Shown: piece by piece, positions 25,737 to 34,986 of the stretch
Layout: every line of letters starts with the position of its first letter
Numbering within the stretch: position 1 is the stretch's first letter
Assembly (NCBI RefSeq): GCF_009932555.1
Contig: NZ_BLJO01000002.1
Coordinates: 231,220-295,219, forward strand
Reading direction: 5' to 3'
From: Steroidobacter agaridevorans
GTDB taxonomy: Bacteria; Pseudomonadota; Gammaproteobacteria; Steroidobacterales; Steroidobacteraceae
Length of the DNA: 64,000 nt
Notes under the pieces: generated by a model
What the model was told of the DNA's origin: nothing
The model's input: only the letters and a program-made list of their open reading frames with translations
Database searches by the model: none
Translations under genes and position numbers: made by a program

Positions 25737-28700
25737 CGACGCCACGGCGCGCAAACGCGCGCTCGATCCGACGCGCTCGTTCATCGTCCAGGCGCCGGCC
25801 GGCTCGGGCAAGACCGAGCTGCTCACGCAGCGCTATTTGCGATTGCTCACAACCGTCGAGCATCCGGAGCAGATCCTTGCGATCACGTTCACGCGCAAGG
25901 CCGCTGCGGAAATGCGCAATCGTATTCTGCTTTCCATCGAAGCCGCCGGCGGTCCGCAGCCTGAGTCGGCGCACAAGCTCGCGACCTGGGAATTGGCGCG
26001 CGCGGTGCGTGCCGCCGACATCGAGCGCAATTGGAAACTCGCCGAGCATCCATCGCGACTACGCATTCAAACGATCGATGCGCTCAACTCGACACTCGCG
26101 CGGCGCTTACCGATCCTCGCCGGCACGGGTTCGGCGTTGGAGCCGGCCGAAGATCCCTGGCCCTTGTATGAAACGGCGGCGCGACGGCTGATCGAACGGC
26201 TCGGCGAAGGCTCATCGATCGCCGATCATCTCGAATCGTTGATCGTGCATCTCGGCAATCGCACCGATCTGCTCGCGGATCTGCTGTGCGAGCTGATGGC
26301 CAAACGCGATCAATGGCTGCACCAGATCGTGAGCGCCGGCGCACACGACGATTTGCGCGCCGTGCTCGAACTCACCTTGCAGAACGTAATCAAGCGTCAT
26401 CTCACGACGCTGTGCGGGCTGCTGAATGACGTACGTCGTCGTGAGTATTGGGATCTCGCGGTGTTCGCTGCGTCCAACCTGCGCGACGTCGCGGGGGTGA
26501 ACGAAGAGAAGCGGTTGCTGCTCGATGCGTGCTCGAATGCGCTCGCCAGCCCAAATGCCCAGAGCGACACCATCGATGCCTGGCTGGCCCTGGCGAGCGT
26601 GTTCCTGAAGCGGGATGGCTCGCCGTATCAGACTGTCACGAAGAAGAGCGGCTTTCCGACGACGCATCCCCAGCAGAAGGAGCAGATGCTCGGTGTGCTC
26701 GCAGAGCTCGCTCAGGATGCTGAGCTGATCGGCCAGCTCGGAGCGCTTCGCAATCTGCCGCGCCCGACTTACTCGTCCGAGCAGTGGGCGATTCTGGAAG
26801 CCTTGCTCGCCGTGCTGCCCGTGGCGGTCGCGGAGCTGCAGATCGTGTTTCAATCGCAAGGGCAGGCGGATTACATCGAGGCGGCGCTGCGAGCGCTGCA
26901 AGCGCTGGGATCGAGCGATGAGCCGACGGATCTGGCGCTGGCCTTCGATTATCGCTTGCAACATTTGCTGGTCGATGAGTTTCAGGACACCTCGTTCGGT
27001 CAGCTCGATCTGCTCGAGCGGTTGACCGCGGGCTGGACGGAAGGCGACGGTCGCACGTTGTTCTGCGTCGGCGATCCGATGCAATCGATTTATCGTTTCC
27101 GTCAGGCCGAGGTGGGCTTGTTTCTGCAGCTGCAGCGGCAGGGACTGCGCAACGTGCGTCTCGAGCCGTTGCAGCTCACCTCGAACTTCCGCTCGACGCG
27201 TCCCATCATCGAGTGGGTGAATCGTGTGTTCCCAGGCGTGCTGTCGCCGACCGACAACGCGGAGCAGGGCGCCGTGCGCTACAGCCCGAGCGTCGCGGCT
27301 CTGCCGAGCACGCGGGGCGGGGTCAAGGTTCATCCGTCGTTCGACAAGGATGAATTGGCCGAGGCGCGCCAGGTCGTCAAGCTGGTTCGTAAGAGCCTCG
27401 CCGAGGATCCTGACACGACCGTTGCCGTGCTCGTCACGGCTCGCTCGCATGTGGGCTTGATCGCGAGCCAGTTGCATGCGGCGTCGATTGATTTTCAGGC
27501 GATCGAGATCGAAGCGCTGCTCGATCGGCCCGTCGTGCAGGATCTGACGGCGCTGACTCGCGCGCTCGTGCATCTTGCCGATCGAACATCGTGGCTCGCG
27601 GTGCTGCGGGCGCCGTGGTGTGGTCTTACGTTGAATGACCTGCACGCGATCGTCGGCAACAACCGATCATCCACGGTCAACGAATTGCTGGCTCGCGCAC
27701 TCGAGTCGGCCGACACGCTGAGCAATGAGGGCTGCGAACGTATCACTCGCGTGCATGCGATTCTGCAGGCTGCGCTGGCCCAGCGAGGACGACTATCGCT
27801 GCGCGACTGGGTGGAGCGCACCTGGAATGCATTGGGCGGCCCCGCGACCTTGCATCGGCCTCAAGATCTCGACGATGCCGACGCTTATCTGCGCCGGCTC
27901 GATAACATCGAGATTGCCGGCGATCTCGACGATGCCGCGCGGCTGGAAGAACAGCTCGACCGCCTGTTTGCTCGCCCGCGGCCGGAGAACCGGGCGCGTG
28001 TGGAAGTGATGACGATCCACAAATCCAAGGGCCTGGAATACGACGTGGTCATCCTGCCGGCGTTGGATCGGCTGTTGCGCGGCGAGAGCCGTGAGCTGAT
28101 GCGCTGGACGCGTATACCCGGTCGCGAAGGCGGCATCGTGTTCGCGCCGATCAAGGCCGCCGGCGCCGATTCCGATCCGATGTATCGTTGGATCGAACTG
28201 CTGGAGCGTGAGCGCAGCGCTCGCGAGCGCGGCCGACTGTTGTATGTCGCGGCGACTCGCGCCAAGCGGGTCCTGCATTTGCTCGGCCGGGTGCGAGTGA
28301 AAGAAACGGAGGAGGGCGCGGAGCTGCGCGAGCCCCTCAACGGCTCGATGCTTCGTTTGCTATGGCCGGAAGTGAAATCTCACTTCGAATCCAGTGTGCA
28401 GACGAAGCCGCAACAGGATCTCTTTGCGTCCGCGCCGACGCCGTCCCTTCGCGTGCGCCGCCTGCCGCTGCAATGGCAGCAGCCGACCGCGGACGCATCC
28501 GTAACAGCGAAGACGGTGAATCTCAGCGATCTCGAAGCGCAGATCGAGTTTGACTGGGCCTCACAGACCGCTCGTCACATCGGCACGCTCGTACACCGTG
28601 AATTGGACCGGCTCGTCCGTGCAGGCGTTGAGCGCGCGACGCCATCGCCCAATCGCGCGCGGCTGTGTGCCGAGCTTGCTGAGCTTGGCGTGCCCCCGGA

Positions 28701-29091
28701 TCGATGTGATGCGGCGGCCGAGCGAGTCGTCGCCGCGATGGCGCAGACGCTCGCCGACGATCGTGGTCGCTGGCTGCTGGGCTTATCGTCGTCTTTGCGC
28801 GAAGCCGAGTCCGAGCTGGCCTTGAGCGGCGTATTCGACGGAGAGATCGTCTCCGGCGTGATCGACCGGACCTTTGTCGACGAGCACGGCGTGCGCTGGA
28901 TCGTCGACTTCAAAACCGGCTCCCACGAAGGCGGCGGTCTGGAGCAATTCCTCGCCGACGAAGTCCGCCGCTACCGCGACCAGCTGCAACGTTACGCCCG
29001 GCTGATGAAACTGTTTCGTCCCGAACAGCCGGTGCGGGCGGCGCTGTACTTTCCGTTGATGAAGCAGTGGCGGGAAGTGCAGGTCGGCTAG
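25729..29091 (+). CDS. AddA-like UvrD-family helicase/nuclease
   Basis: A 1120-aa superfamily 1 helicase acting with the preceding nuclease to process double-strand DNA ends for recombination. Motif I is QAPAGSGKTELLTQRYL (residues 20-36), motif Ia TFTRKAAAEMRNRI, motif II LLVDEFQDT (about 415), motif III GDPMQSIYRFRQAE, motif IV TSNFRSTRPII, motif V MTIHKSKGLEYDVVILP and motif VI LLYVAATRAK. The C-terminus has a RecB-type nuclease, ending WIVDFKTGSHEGG. The protein therefore has both engines of AddA. No RecBCD genes are near. It is translationally coupled to the upstream gene. Confidence 0.92.
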   Translation: MSSDATARKRALDPTRSFIVQAPAGSGKTELLTQRYLRLLTTVEHPEQILAITFTRKAAAEMRNRILLSIEAAGGPQPESAHKLATWELARAVRAADIERNWKLAEHPSRLRIQTIDALNSTLARRLPILAGTGSALEPAEDPWPLYETAARRLIERLGEGSSIADHLESLIVHLGNRTDLLADLLCELMAKRDQWLHQIVSAGAHDDLRAVLELTLQNVIKRHLTTLCGLLNDVRRREYWDLAVFAASNLRDVAGVNEEKRLLLDACSNALASPNAQSDTIDAWLALASVFLKRDGSPYQTVTKKSGFPTTHPQQKEQMLGVLAELAQDAELIGQLGALRNLPRPTYSSEQWAILEALLAVLPVAVAELQIVFQSQGQADYIEAALRALQALGSSDEPTDLALAFDYRLQHLLVDEFQDTSFGQLDLLERLTAGWTEGDGRTLFCVGDPMQSIYRFRQAEVGLFLQLQRQGLRNVRLEPLQLTSNFRSTRPIIEWVNRVFPGVLSPTDNAEQGAVRYSPSVAALPSTRGGVKVHPSFDKDELAEARQVVKLVRKSLAEDPDTTVAVLVTARSHVGLIASQLHAASIDFQAIEIEALLDRPVVQDLTALTRALVHLADRTSWLAVLRAPWCGLTLNDLHAIVGNNRSSTVNELLARALESADTLSNEGCERITRVHAILQAALAQRGRLSLRDWVERTWNALGGPATLHRPQDLDDADAYLRRLDNIEIAGDLDDAARLEEQLDRLFARPRPENRARVEVMTIHKSKGLEYDVVILPALDRLLRGESRELMRWTRIPGREGGIVFAPIKAAGADSDPMYRWIELLERERSARERGRLLYVAATRAKRVLHLLGRVRVKETEEGAELREPLNGSMLRLLWPEVKSHFESSVQTKPQQDLFASAPTPSLRVRRLPLQWQQPTADASVTAKTVNLSDLEAQIEFDWASQTARHIGTLVHRELDRLVRAGVERATPSPNRARLCAELAELGVPPDRCDAAAERVVAAMAQTLADDRGRWLLGLSSSLREAESELALSGVFDGEIVSGVIDRTFVDEHGVRWIVDFKTGSHEGGGLEQFLADEVRRYRDQLQRYARLMKLFRPEQPVRAALYFPLMKQWREVQVG

Positions 29092-29105
29092 GGCCGTCGG
29101 CGCCT

Positions 29106-29456
29106 CTAATCCACGAGCATGGGTCCCCAGTACCAGCCGGTCAGAGGCTGCCATGCAGTATGGGTGGTGCAATCGCCGCTGTCGTTGAACCACAGCTGGA
29201 CGTGCTTACCCGACGCCTGCGCCGTGAGCAGTAGCGCATAAATCGCTTTGCAGGTCTGCGTCGTCGCATTGGATTCAGAGCTGCCGTTGAGCTCACAAAG
29301 ATACGGCCATTGCAGGCCGGCGATTTCTGCCGCCGTAAGCTGTCCGGACGGACTGAGAGTCACTCCGGTGACGCGGCCTTGGCATGTATATGCTTGCGCC
29401 GAGCCGGCGAATGCGAGAGCGACCGCAAACAATGCGGCTTTCTTGTGGCTAATCAC
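29106..29456 (-). CDS. Small secreted cysteine-containing protein
   Basis: A 116-aa protein with a signal peptide (HKKAALFAVALAFAGSAQAY) and a mature part of about 94 residues containing four cysteines, probably two disulfides. I place the start at a GTG (29456) with AAGGA eight bases upstream; the open frame runs another 51 codons without signal-like sequence. The pattern of a YTCQGRVTGVTLSPSGQL start and a KAIYALLLTAQASGKHVQLWF segment resembles small secreted proteins seen in xanthomonads and relatives, function unknown. It converges on the helicase gene and is divergent from another small secreted protein. Confidence 0.65.
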   Translation of the reverse strand: MISHKKAALFAVALAFAGSAQAYTCQGRVTGVTLSPSGQLTAAEIAGLQWPYLCELNGSSESNATTQTCKAIYALLLTAQASGKHVQLWFNDSGDCTTHTAWQPLTGWYWGPMLVD

Positions 29457-29771
29457 AGTGATCGTCCTTGTTAGTGAGTTGGCGGAAGCGGCTTCAGCAT
29501 CACCGTCTCGATTCGGAGTTGTCAACAGTGGGCGGATGGAGATTCGTCCAAACCCTGATTTGCAATCCGGGTCGGTCGAGCCCGTTGACAGCGAGCGATT
29601 GCTGCTCAACCATGATCCGAAATGAAGCTAGGGATGGCGAATAAGAAAACGTTGCACCCTGGCCCAGCGATCGATTGCAGGCGCCGTCAACCGTTAGAGA
29701 CATCGGTTGGATGCGCGTCTGAGCGATGTATTTCAAACGTAGCGGGATTGTGAAAACGTTGGGAGGGATTC
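29457..29771. other. Intergenic stretch, 315 bp, between two divergent secreted-protein genes
   Basis: It must hold promoters for both small secreted proteins. I see no convincing -35/-10 pairs, repeats or structured RNA. The minus-strand open frame running into it is an upstream extension with no ribosome binding site. Confidence 0.5.
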
Positions 29772-30125
29772 GTGCGCACGAAACATCATGCAGGTGCGGT
29801 CTTATCGTTCGCTCTGGCGAGCGCTGCTTTGTTTGCTACCTCCGCTGCCGCGGAAGCGTGGTCACAGGCCGTAACCATAGAGTCCATAAAACCTCTGGCA
29901 TCGTGGCAGGGCGGGCTCGTCCGCGTCGTCATCAACACCAATATCGTGACCAGCAACTGCGGCACGACCAATGAAATCGACTTTGGCTTCAGCGGCGGGA
30001 CGCAGGAGTCGCGCTCGGCGGTGGCCTTTGCCACCGCACGGCCCTTGAAGTTCGCCCTGCACGATACTTCGTGCAGCGTCGCATCGCAGCCGCTGTTCAC
30101 CGGCGTCGAAGTACTGAATCAATAG
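29772..30125 (+). CDS. Small secreted protein
   Basis: A 117-aa protein with a signal peptide (about residues 1-28, cleavage near SAAAEA) and a mature part with two cysteines (SNCGTT and DTSCSV) that could form one disulfide. Short alternating strands (TIESIKPL, LVRVVINTN, EIDFGFSGG, LKFALHD, FTGVEVLN) suggest a small beta sandwich. GTG start supported by GGGAGG five bases upstream. Shares general architecture with the divergent secreted gene, though sequence identity is low by eye. Function unknown. Confidence 0.65.
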   Translation: MRTKHHAGAVLSFALASAALFATSAAAEAWSQAVTIESIKPLASWQGGLVRVVINTNIVTSNCGTTNEIDFGFSGGTQESRSAVAFATARPLKFALHDTSCSVASQPLFTGVEVLNQ

Positions 30126-30331
30126 TCGGGAGCAGGATAGGAAGATCCGTAGCGCGCTGCTGGCGACCATGGGTGCACCACTTCCGCTACGTTGCGGTGT
30201 GCCTGAGTCCGGATCCAGGGGGGCGGCAGTTGAATGTTCCTCGATTGAGATGAAACGCACGTGCCGGGCAAGGATCCGCTGGTTAAACTACCGGCCATCC
30301 CAACCCCAGGTTTGCACCGGCAGGAGCTTTC

Positions 30332-30871
30332 GTGCACGTCATCATCGCCGCGATCACCGCGCTCGCTGGCTTGTTGTGGGCGATCAATTCGCTGCAGCGT
30401 TCGGGATTCAGTTTGAGCTCCATCAATCCGTTCCTCGCGTATCGGCGCTGGAAATGGAGCCGGACCTATGGCGCCAAGCCCATCTATCGGCTGGAGCGTC
30501 CCATGGACGTGGCGGCCGTGCTGCTCCTCGGGATCGCCAAGGCCGACGGTGAGATCACCTCCGACCAGAAGCGGGAGTTGCAGAACCTGTTCCAGAGCGA
30601 ATTCGAGATTTCGCGGGACGAAGCGGCAGACCTGCTGCTCGCGAGCTCACATCTGATTCGCGACCAGATTTATATCGTCGATCATCTCGACAAGATTCTG
30701 GAGCTGAGCGCGGCGAAGTTCGAGCCGTCCGCGGTGAGCTCTTTGCTGGGCATGATGCGTCGGATTGCGGCGCTGGACGGATCGATCAATGGCGAGCAGC
30801 AGAAGTTGATCGACGCGACCGAACGTTACTTCGCGAGCCGGCAGAAGGCCGCGGGCGGCAAGTGGAGTTGA
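30332..30871 (+). CDS. TerB-like membrane-anchored protein
   Basis: A 179-aa protein with one N-terminal membrane helix (residues 1-18) and a helical TerB-type domain (about 60-175: AAVLLLGIAKADGEITSDQK, FEISRDEAADLLLASSHLI, GMMRRIAALDGSINGEQQ). The two acidic xADGEI/xLDGSI segments are the TerB metal-binding signatures. TerB-like domains occur in stress and tellurite-response proteins and in DjlA-type cochaperones; nothing here says which. GTG start with CAGGAG upstream. It converges with gspN. Confidence 0.8.
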   Translation: MHVIIAAITALAGLLWAINSLQRSGFSLSSINPFLAYRRWKWSRTYGAKPIYRLERPMDVAAVLLLGIAKADGEITSDQKRELQNLFQSEFEISRDEAADLLLASSHLIRDQIYIVDHLDKILELSAAKFEPSAVSSLLGMMRRIAALDGSINGEQQKLIDATERYFASRQKAAGGKWS

Positions 30872-30890
30872 GCGCCTTTATACCGGTCCA

Positions 30891-31640
30891 TTACAGCGTG
30901 CCCTCGGTGTTGAACTGTCGGCGGCCCTGGGCGTCGGGCGGCCCGAGGAATTCCAAGGCTTGCACCAGATTGCGAGGCGCATCGGGGCGCGCGGCGATCA
31001 GGGCTTCGAGGGCATAACTGCGGTCGGGCTTGAGTTGCAGGGTGCCATTGAGCTGCAGCGGTCCATCGCCGGCGTCCGAGATCGCGCCTTTCAACACATC
31101 CGCGGTCGAGGCGGCGGGGTCGAACAGAATTCGATAGCTGCCGGCCTTCGAGGGGTTGCGGGCCGGGCCGTTCAGGTCCATCACTTCCAACGAACCATTC
31201 ACCTTCGTCGGCCAGCCTTTTTCCAACGTGAGCTGCTCGAAGCGGCCGTTGAGCGTGCCAGCCCAGCCGCCGGGAATCGCGTTCGCGGGCAGGGCGCTCA
31301 GTGGCAGCGATGCAGTCAGCGATGTGAGATTCATCGTGCCGGTCGGGCCCACACTGAGCTTCGTCTGGGCGAAGCCATCGATGCGCGTCACCTTCACGTC
31401 GGCATTGGCGTGCGCGGTGAGCAGGGGCAGGGCATGCAGCTTCCATTCGACACTGCCGATGTTCGCGCCTTGAACTTGCAGCACCTGAGCGCGGCCATTC
31501 CAGATCGTGCCGGAGACGCCGCCTGCGTAAACACCGGAGGAGGCCAGCCACGACACCACGATGCTCGCGGGCAAGGTGACCACGGCGAAGATGAGGAATG
31601 CGCCCACGCCGAGCGCGACCAACGGCCAGAGTCGCTTCAT
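30891..31640 (-). CDS. gspN: Type II secretion system protein N
   Basis: A 249-aa inner-membrane protein with one N-terminal membrane helix (residues 4-28) and a periplasmic domain with GVYAGGVSGTIWNGRAQVLQ, the typical GspN G-T-x-W-N-G segment. GspN is an accessory part of the T2SS inner-membrane platform and is present only in some systems. Last gene of gspHIJKLMN, seven bp after gspM. The protein is mostly beta strand, as expected. Confidence 0.85.
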   Translation of the reverse strand: MKRLWPLVALGVGAFLIFAVVTLPASIVVSWLASSGVYAGGVSGTIWNGRAQVLQVQGANIGSVEWKLHALPLLTAHANADVKVTRIDGFAQTKLSVGPTGTMNLTSLTASLPLSALPANAIPGGWAGTLNGRFEQLTLEKGWPTKVNGSLEVMDLNGPARNPSKAGSYRILFDPAASTADVLKGAISDAGDGPLQLNGTLQLKPDRSYALEALIAARPDAPRNLVQALEFLGPPDAQGRRQFNTEGTL

Positions 31641-31647
31641 AGAGTTG

Positions 31648-32148
31648 TTATGCGCCGACGCGGGTCAGGACCAGGTTGGCATTGACGAGACCGGGCTTGG
31701 CGGTGCGATCGATGCTGGCGGACTCGACGTCCACCGAATGCACCTGCTGGAGCGTGCCCAGGCACACCATCAGCTTGTCGAACTCCGCCCCTTCGAGTCG
31801 CACGCGGATGCCGCGCTCGCCATTGGGCGTCTGGCCCGTCAGCGACGCGCCCAAGCCGCACTCACGGGCGGTACGATCGATCAGCACGACCATGGATTCA
31901 CTGCTCGGGCCCGGACGGCTCGGCGCATTGGCGCTGAGCACGGCAACTTCCCCGGCCACGCTGCGCATCCAGGCGAGATCGCCTTCCTTCTGCGCGACGC
32001 GCTTGGCTTGCGCATTGACGGCGCTATACAACGGAGCGAGCGCCAGTACATACACGGCAACGACCAGCACCAGGATGGCGCCGGCGATGACGATGATGCG
32101 CTCGCGAGGCTGCAGCGAATTGAATTTGTCTTTGAGCTGTTGCATCAC
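31648..32148 (-). CDS. gspM: Type II secretion system protein M
   Basis: A 166-aa inner-membrane protein: a short cytoplasmic start with FNSLQPRERIIVIAGA, one membrane helix (about 21-42) and a periplasmic ferredoxin-like domain. GspM pairs with GspL in the T2SS inner-membrane platform. Its ATG overlaps the gspL stop (ATGA), so the two are translationally coupled, consistent with fixed stoichiometry. Length normal. Confidence 0.88.
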   Translation of the reverse strand: MMQQLKDKFNSLQPRERIIVIAGAILVLVVAVYVLALAPLYSAVNAQAKRVAQKEGDLAWMRSVAGEVAVLSANAPSRPGPSSESMVVLIDRTARECGLGASLTGQTPNGERGIRVRLEGAEFDKLMVCLGTLQQVHSVDVESASIDRTAKPGLVNANLVLTRVGA

Positions 32149-33416
32149 GCGCCTGCCTTTTGAAATCGCAGCCGCCCCTCGATCTTCTGATCGCGCGGAT
32201 TGGTCGACTTGATCTCGCCGCGGATGCCGCGCTCGTTGGCCACCTGCAGGATGCGATCGAGCACCGCCGTCTCATCCTTCGGCGCGAGCACGCGCAAATC
32301 GGTGCCGTCCTGCTGGTAGTAGAGCGCTTCCACATCGATATTGGGCGCCTGCGACATCGCCTCGCTCAGCATGGCGAGCGTCGTGAGCATGCCGCTGGTC
32401 GGCCCCGTGCCACGCAATTGCCCGAGGATCGCCTCGACCTGACGCCGTGCTTCGAGCGGATCGGGCACCGGCGCGCCCGGCAGAGCTTGCTGGAATACCT
32501 CGGCGATCTGCGCATCGAGCTGGCTTTCCACGCTCTTGTAATGGAAGTACTGCCAGGTCTTCATGCCAAGGTGCGCGGCGATGAATACGCCAGCGAGAAT
32601 GGCCGCGTAGCGCCAGGGCGCGAAAGAAATATTGAGCTTGGTCTTGGCGGCGTAGGGACCTTGCAGCAGGTTCACCGCGCCAGTCTTGGGAATGTTCGAG
32701 GCCAGCAGCGGCAGCGGCCCGTCCGGCAGCAGCTTCAACTGCAGACTGGCGGTGAACTCTCGCAGACCCTCGAGCAGCTCGCGCTCGCGCTCGTAGTCTT
32801 CTTCAGAAACAAAGATGGTGACGTGCTCGCGCGACTCTTCGCCGCTCGCGAGCGCCATCTGCAGCGCTTCGATCAGCGGCTCGACTTCGATGACGGTGCC
32901 GGGCTGATTCTCGCGACGGACATACAGGCGTTTGCCATCGATGAGCACGGCGACCGCGCCGGTCACCGTCGGCAGCACACTGGTTTCGGCGTAGATCGTG
33001 TCGGTGGACAAGCCCGCTGCCTGCAGCGTCGCAACCCACTCGTCCATGCGAGCTCGCGAGACGGCAACGACCGGTGTGCCCGGACGCGACTCGCGCTTGC
33101 CGACGGCGAAGTGCATGTCCTCGACGTCCGCGGCCAACTGTTCTTCGAGTGCGAAGGGCACGACTTGCGCCAGTTTCGCGCCGCTCTTGAGCGGCAACAC
33201 CGGCTCGGCCAACAAAACATCGGTGCCCGGCACGAGCACGACGGTCTTGCGAGCCTGGGAAAGCGCGGCGGCATCGCTGAGCGAGCCCCACGAGACATTG
33301 CCTCGCCGGGCGCCGGCGCCGTCGACGATCAACCATTCGGCTTGCGGCGCCGCCTGCGAGCCGCCCGGTGAGGCGGCCGCGATGGGATGCAAGCGGACAA
33401 CTAGGAGTTCCGGCAT
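32145..33416 (-). CDS. gspL: Type II secretion system protein L
   Basis: A 423-aa bitopic inner-membrane protein that links the GspE ATPase to the pseudopilus. The N-terminal two-thirds is an actin-like cytoplasmic domain (VVLVPGTDVLLAEPVLPLKS, VVPFALEEQLAADVEDMHFA), followed by a membrane helix near residue 270 (YAAILAGVFIAAHLGM) and a periplasmic ferredoxin-like domain. It shares one base with gspK and four with gspM, so the operon is tightly coupled. Confidence 0.9.
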   Translation of the reverse strand: MPELLVVRLHPIAAASPGGSQAAPQAEWLIVDGAGARRGNVSWGSLSDAAALSQARKTVVLVPGTDVLLAEPVLPLKSGAKLAQVVPFALEEQLAADVEDMHFAVGKRESRPGTPVVAVSRARMDEWVATLQAAGLSTDTIYAETSVLPTVTGAVAVLIDGKRLYVRRENQPGTVIEVEPLIEALQMALASGEESREHVTIFVSEEDYERERELLEGLREFTASLQLKLLPDGPLPLLASNIPKTGAVNLLQGPYAAKTKLNISFAPWRYAAILAGVFIAAHLGMKTWQYFHYKSVESQLDAQIAEVFQQALPGAPVPDPLEARRQVEAILGQLRGTGPTSGMLTTLAMLSEAMSQAPNIDVEALYYQQDGTDLRVLAPKDETAVLDRILQVANERGIRGEIKSTNPRDQKIEGRLRFQKAGA

Positions 33417-34378
33417 CAGAGCGTTCCGTAGCTTCTTAGGATGGGACGGACCTGGTTGGCGCCGCCGCTTCGATACAACAAACTGTACAGGGTGAACCTT
33501 TGAGTGCCAAGGGTGACCCAGATGGTCGCCAGGAAGTAATCGCTGGTTTCACCGTACATGTCCTTCAGCTCGTCCTTGCGATCGGCCGACAGGCTGGCTT
33601 CGAACTCCTGCGGCGTCGGAAAGCAACGCTGCTGGCGCGTTTGCCTGCCCACGTCCCGACCGAGTGTGAATTCCCGATTGCCGCCGATCATCGCATCGAG
33701 CAGCTCCGGCGAAGCCGTACATAGATTGATGGGCTGACGGGCGGGCAGGGCCGTAACGAACGGCGCGATCTTGCGATAGCGCTCCGCGCCGAACTCCGGT
33801 AATGCCAGCAATTCGCTAGCACGCGTGATGGGCATGTTCGCGGTGCGGTAGGGCGGCGACAGGTTCGTGTACACCGGATCCTCGGCGCCGTCGGGAAAGC
33901 CGGCGTTGTTGTCCGAGTCGATCCAGTCGGCGATGTAGCCGGCCCACTTCGGCTCGATCTCGAGCAGCGTGAGCAGACGCTCGAAGAGCTCGACCATGGG
34001 TTTGTTCACCACGCTCTGACCGGACTGATCGAAGGTCACCAGATCGTTGAGATTGAAGCGGCCCTGCAGGTCTTCGAGCTGACCTTCGAACTCACCGCCG
34101 ATATCTTCCAGCGGAATGGGAGGAATGGGGACGGCCCACTCTTCGGTGAAGTCATCGGTCTTGTTCGATTGCATCTTGTCCCGGCGCAGCGCATCCGAGG
34201 CCCAGGCTTCACCGCCCATCGCGATCTCGAACGATTGATCGAGCGAGAACGTGTTCACCGTGCGGCGCTGATCGAGATAGCCGCGGAAGCCGACTTCGGC
34301 GGCCAGAATGGTCGCGAGCGCCACGATGAGCACGGCCATGACGAGCGCGACGCCTCGTTGATGACGGCTGCTCTTCAT
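33416..34378 (-). CDS. gspK: Type II secretion system minor pseudopilin K
   Basis: A 320-aa minor pseudopilin at the tip of the T2SS pseudopilus. The prepilin peptidase site is MKSSRHQRG followed by VALVMAVLIVALATI; the usual glutamate at +5 is absent, which is normal for GspK and lets it cap the fibre. The large C-terminal domain has GRFNLNDLV, IADWIDSDNNAGFPDGAED (calcium/metal loop) and NLCTASPELLDAM. The start at 34378 overlaps the gspJ stop as ATGA; the open frame reaches 39 codons further up, inside gspJ. Confidence 0.92.
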   Translation of the reverse strand: MKSSRHQRGVALVMAVLIVALATILAAEVGFRGYLDQRRTVNTFSLDQSFEIAMGGEAWASDALRRDKMQSNKTDDFTEEWAVPIPPIPLEDIGGEFEGQLEDLQGRFNLNDLVTFDQSGQSVVNKPMVELFERLLTLLEIEPKWAGYIADWIDSDNNAGFPDGAEDPVYTNLSPPYRTANMPITRASELLALPEFGAERYRKIAPFVTALPARQPINLCTASPELLDAMIGGNREFTLGRDVGRQTRQQRCFPTPQEFEASLSADRKDELKDMYGETSDYFLATIWVTLGTQRFTLYSLLYRSGGANQVRPILRSYGTL

Positions 34379-34986
34379 CCCGACACCTCGACCAGTCGCT
34401 TCAACTCGCCCCAGTCTTCGAGCTCGAGCGTGAATTCCACCGCGATCGGACGCACCCAGGGCGCGTCGGCGGGTGAATAACCGAGCGGCGGCCACTGGTC
34501 GTGCCAGGTGCGGTTCGGATCCATGAACCGGAATTTCAGGCTCTTGACGCCATCGAGCATCTCGGCGCTTTCCGGCTCGCTGCTCATCGTGCGATCGAGC
34601 GCGAGCCAGTAGTCGCGGATGAGCTTTTTGTCTTCGACGCGATAGGCCACGCGCTGCAGAGTGGAGCGGGGCACGCCGGCGGGATTGCTCCAGCCCGAAT
34701 GCGTGAGCTCGACCAGCGAATCGCCGCCGCCTTTCTCATCGGCGCGCAGCGCCGGAACGAGACCGTCGCCCAGCGGCTGACGCACGGGGCGGGGCTCGAG
34801 CGATGTGAAATCCAGATTCAAGCGTTGCATGGTCGCTTGAATGGCGCGCGTGCGCGCGGCGCCGGCATCGACGATGTCGCTTTGTTTGACCAGCTCGTTG
34901 TAGCCGCCCATCGCAATGGCGCTGACGATGGCGAAAATAAATATCGCCACCAGCACCTCGACCAGCGTGAAGCCGCGCGCCCTCAT
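34375..34986 (-). CDS. gspJ: Type II secretion system minor pseudopilin J
   Basis: A 203-aa minor pseudopilin. MRARG is the leader, cut before FTLVEVLVAIFIFAIVS with glutamate at +5. The C-terminal domain shows the GspJ features LEPRPVRQ, VAYRVEDKKLIRDYW and VKSLKFRFMD. Together with GspI and GspK it forms the tip complex starting pseudopilus assembly. Overlaps gspI by four bases. Confidence 0.92.
   Translation of the reverse strand: MRARGFTLVEVLVAIFIFAIVSAIAMGGYNELVKQSDIVDAGAARTRAIQATMQRLNLDFTSLEPRPVRQPLGDGLVPALRADEKGGGDSLVELTHSGWSNPAGVPRSTLQRVAYRVEDKKLIRDYWLALDRTMSSEPESAEMLDGVKSLKFRFMDPNRTWHDQWPPLGYSPADAPWVRPIAVEFTLELEDWGELKRLVEVSG

Noticed and set aside
26212-27645. Minus-strand open frame of 477 codons
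   Set aside because: Opposite the helicase core motifs of the AddA-like gene; Arg/Gln/His-rich without motifs.
30960-33371. Large plus-strand frames across gspN, gspM and gspL
   Set aside because: They mirror the T2SS genes, which show correct membrane helices, motifs and stop/start overlaps.
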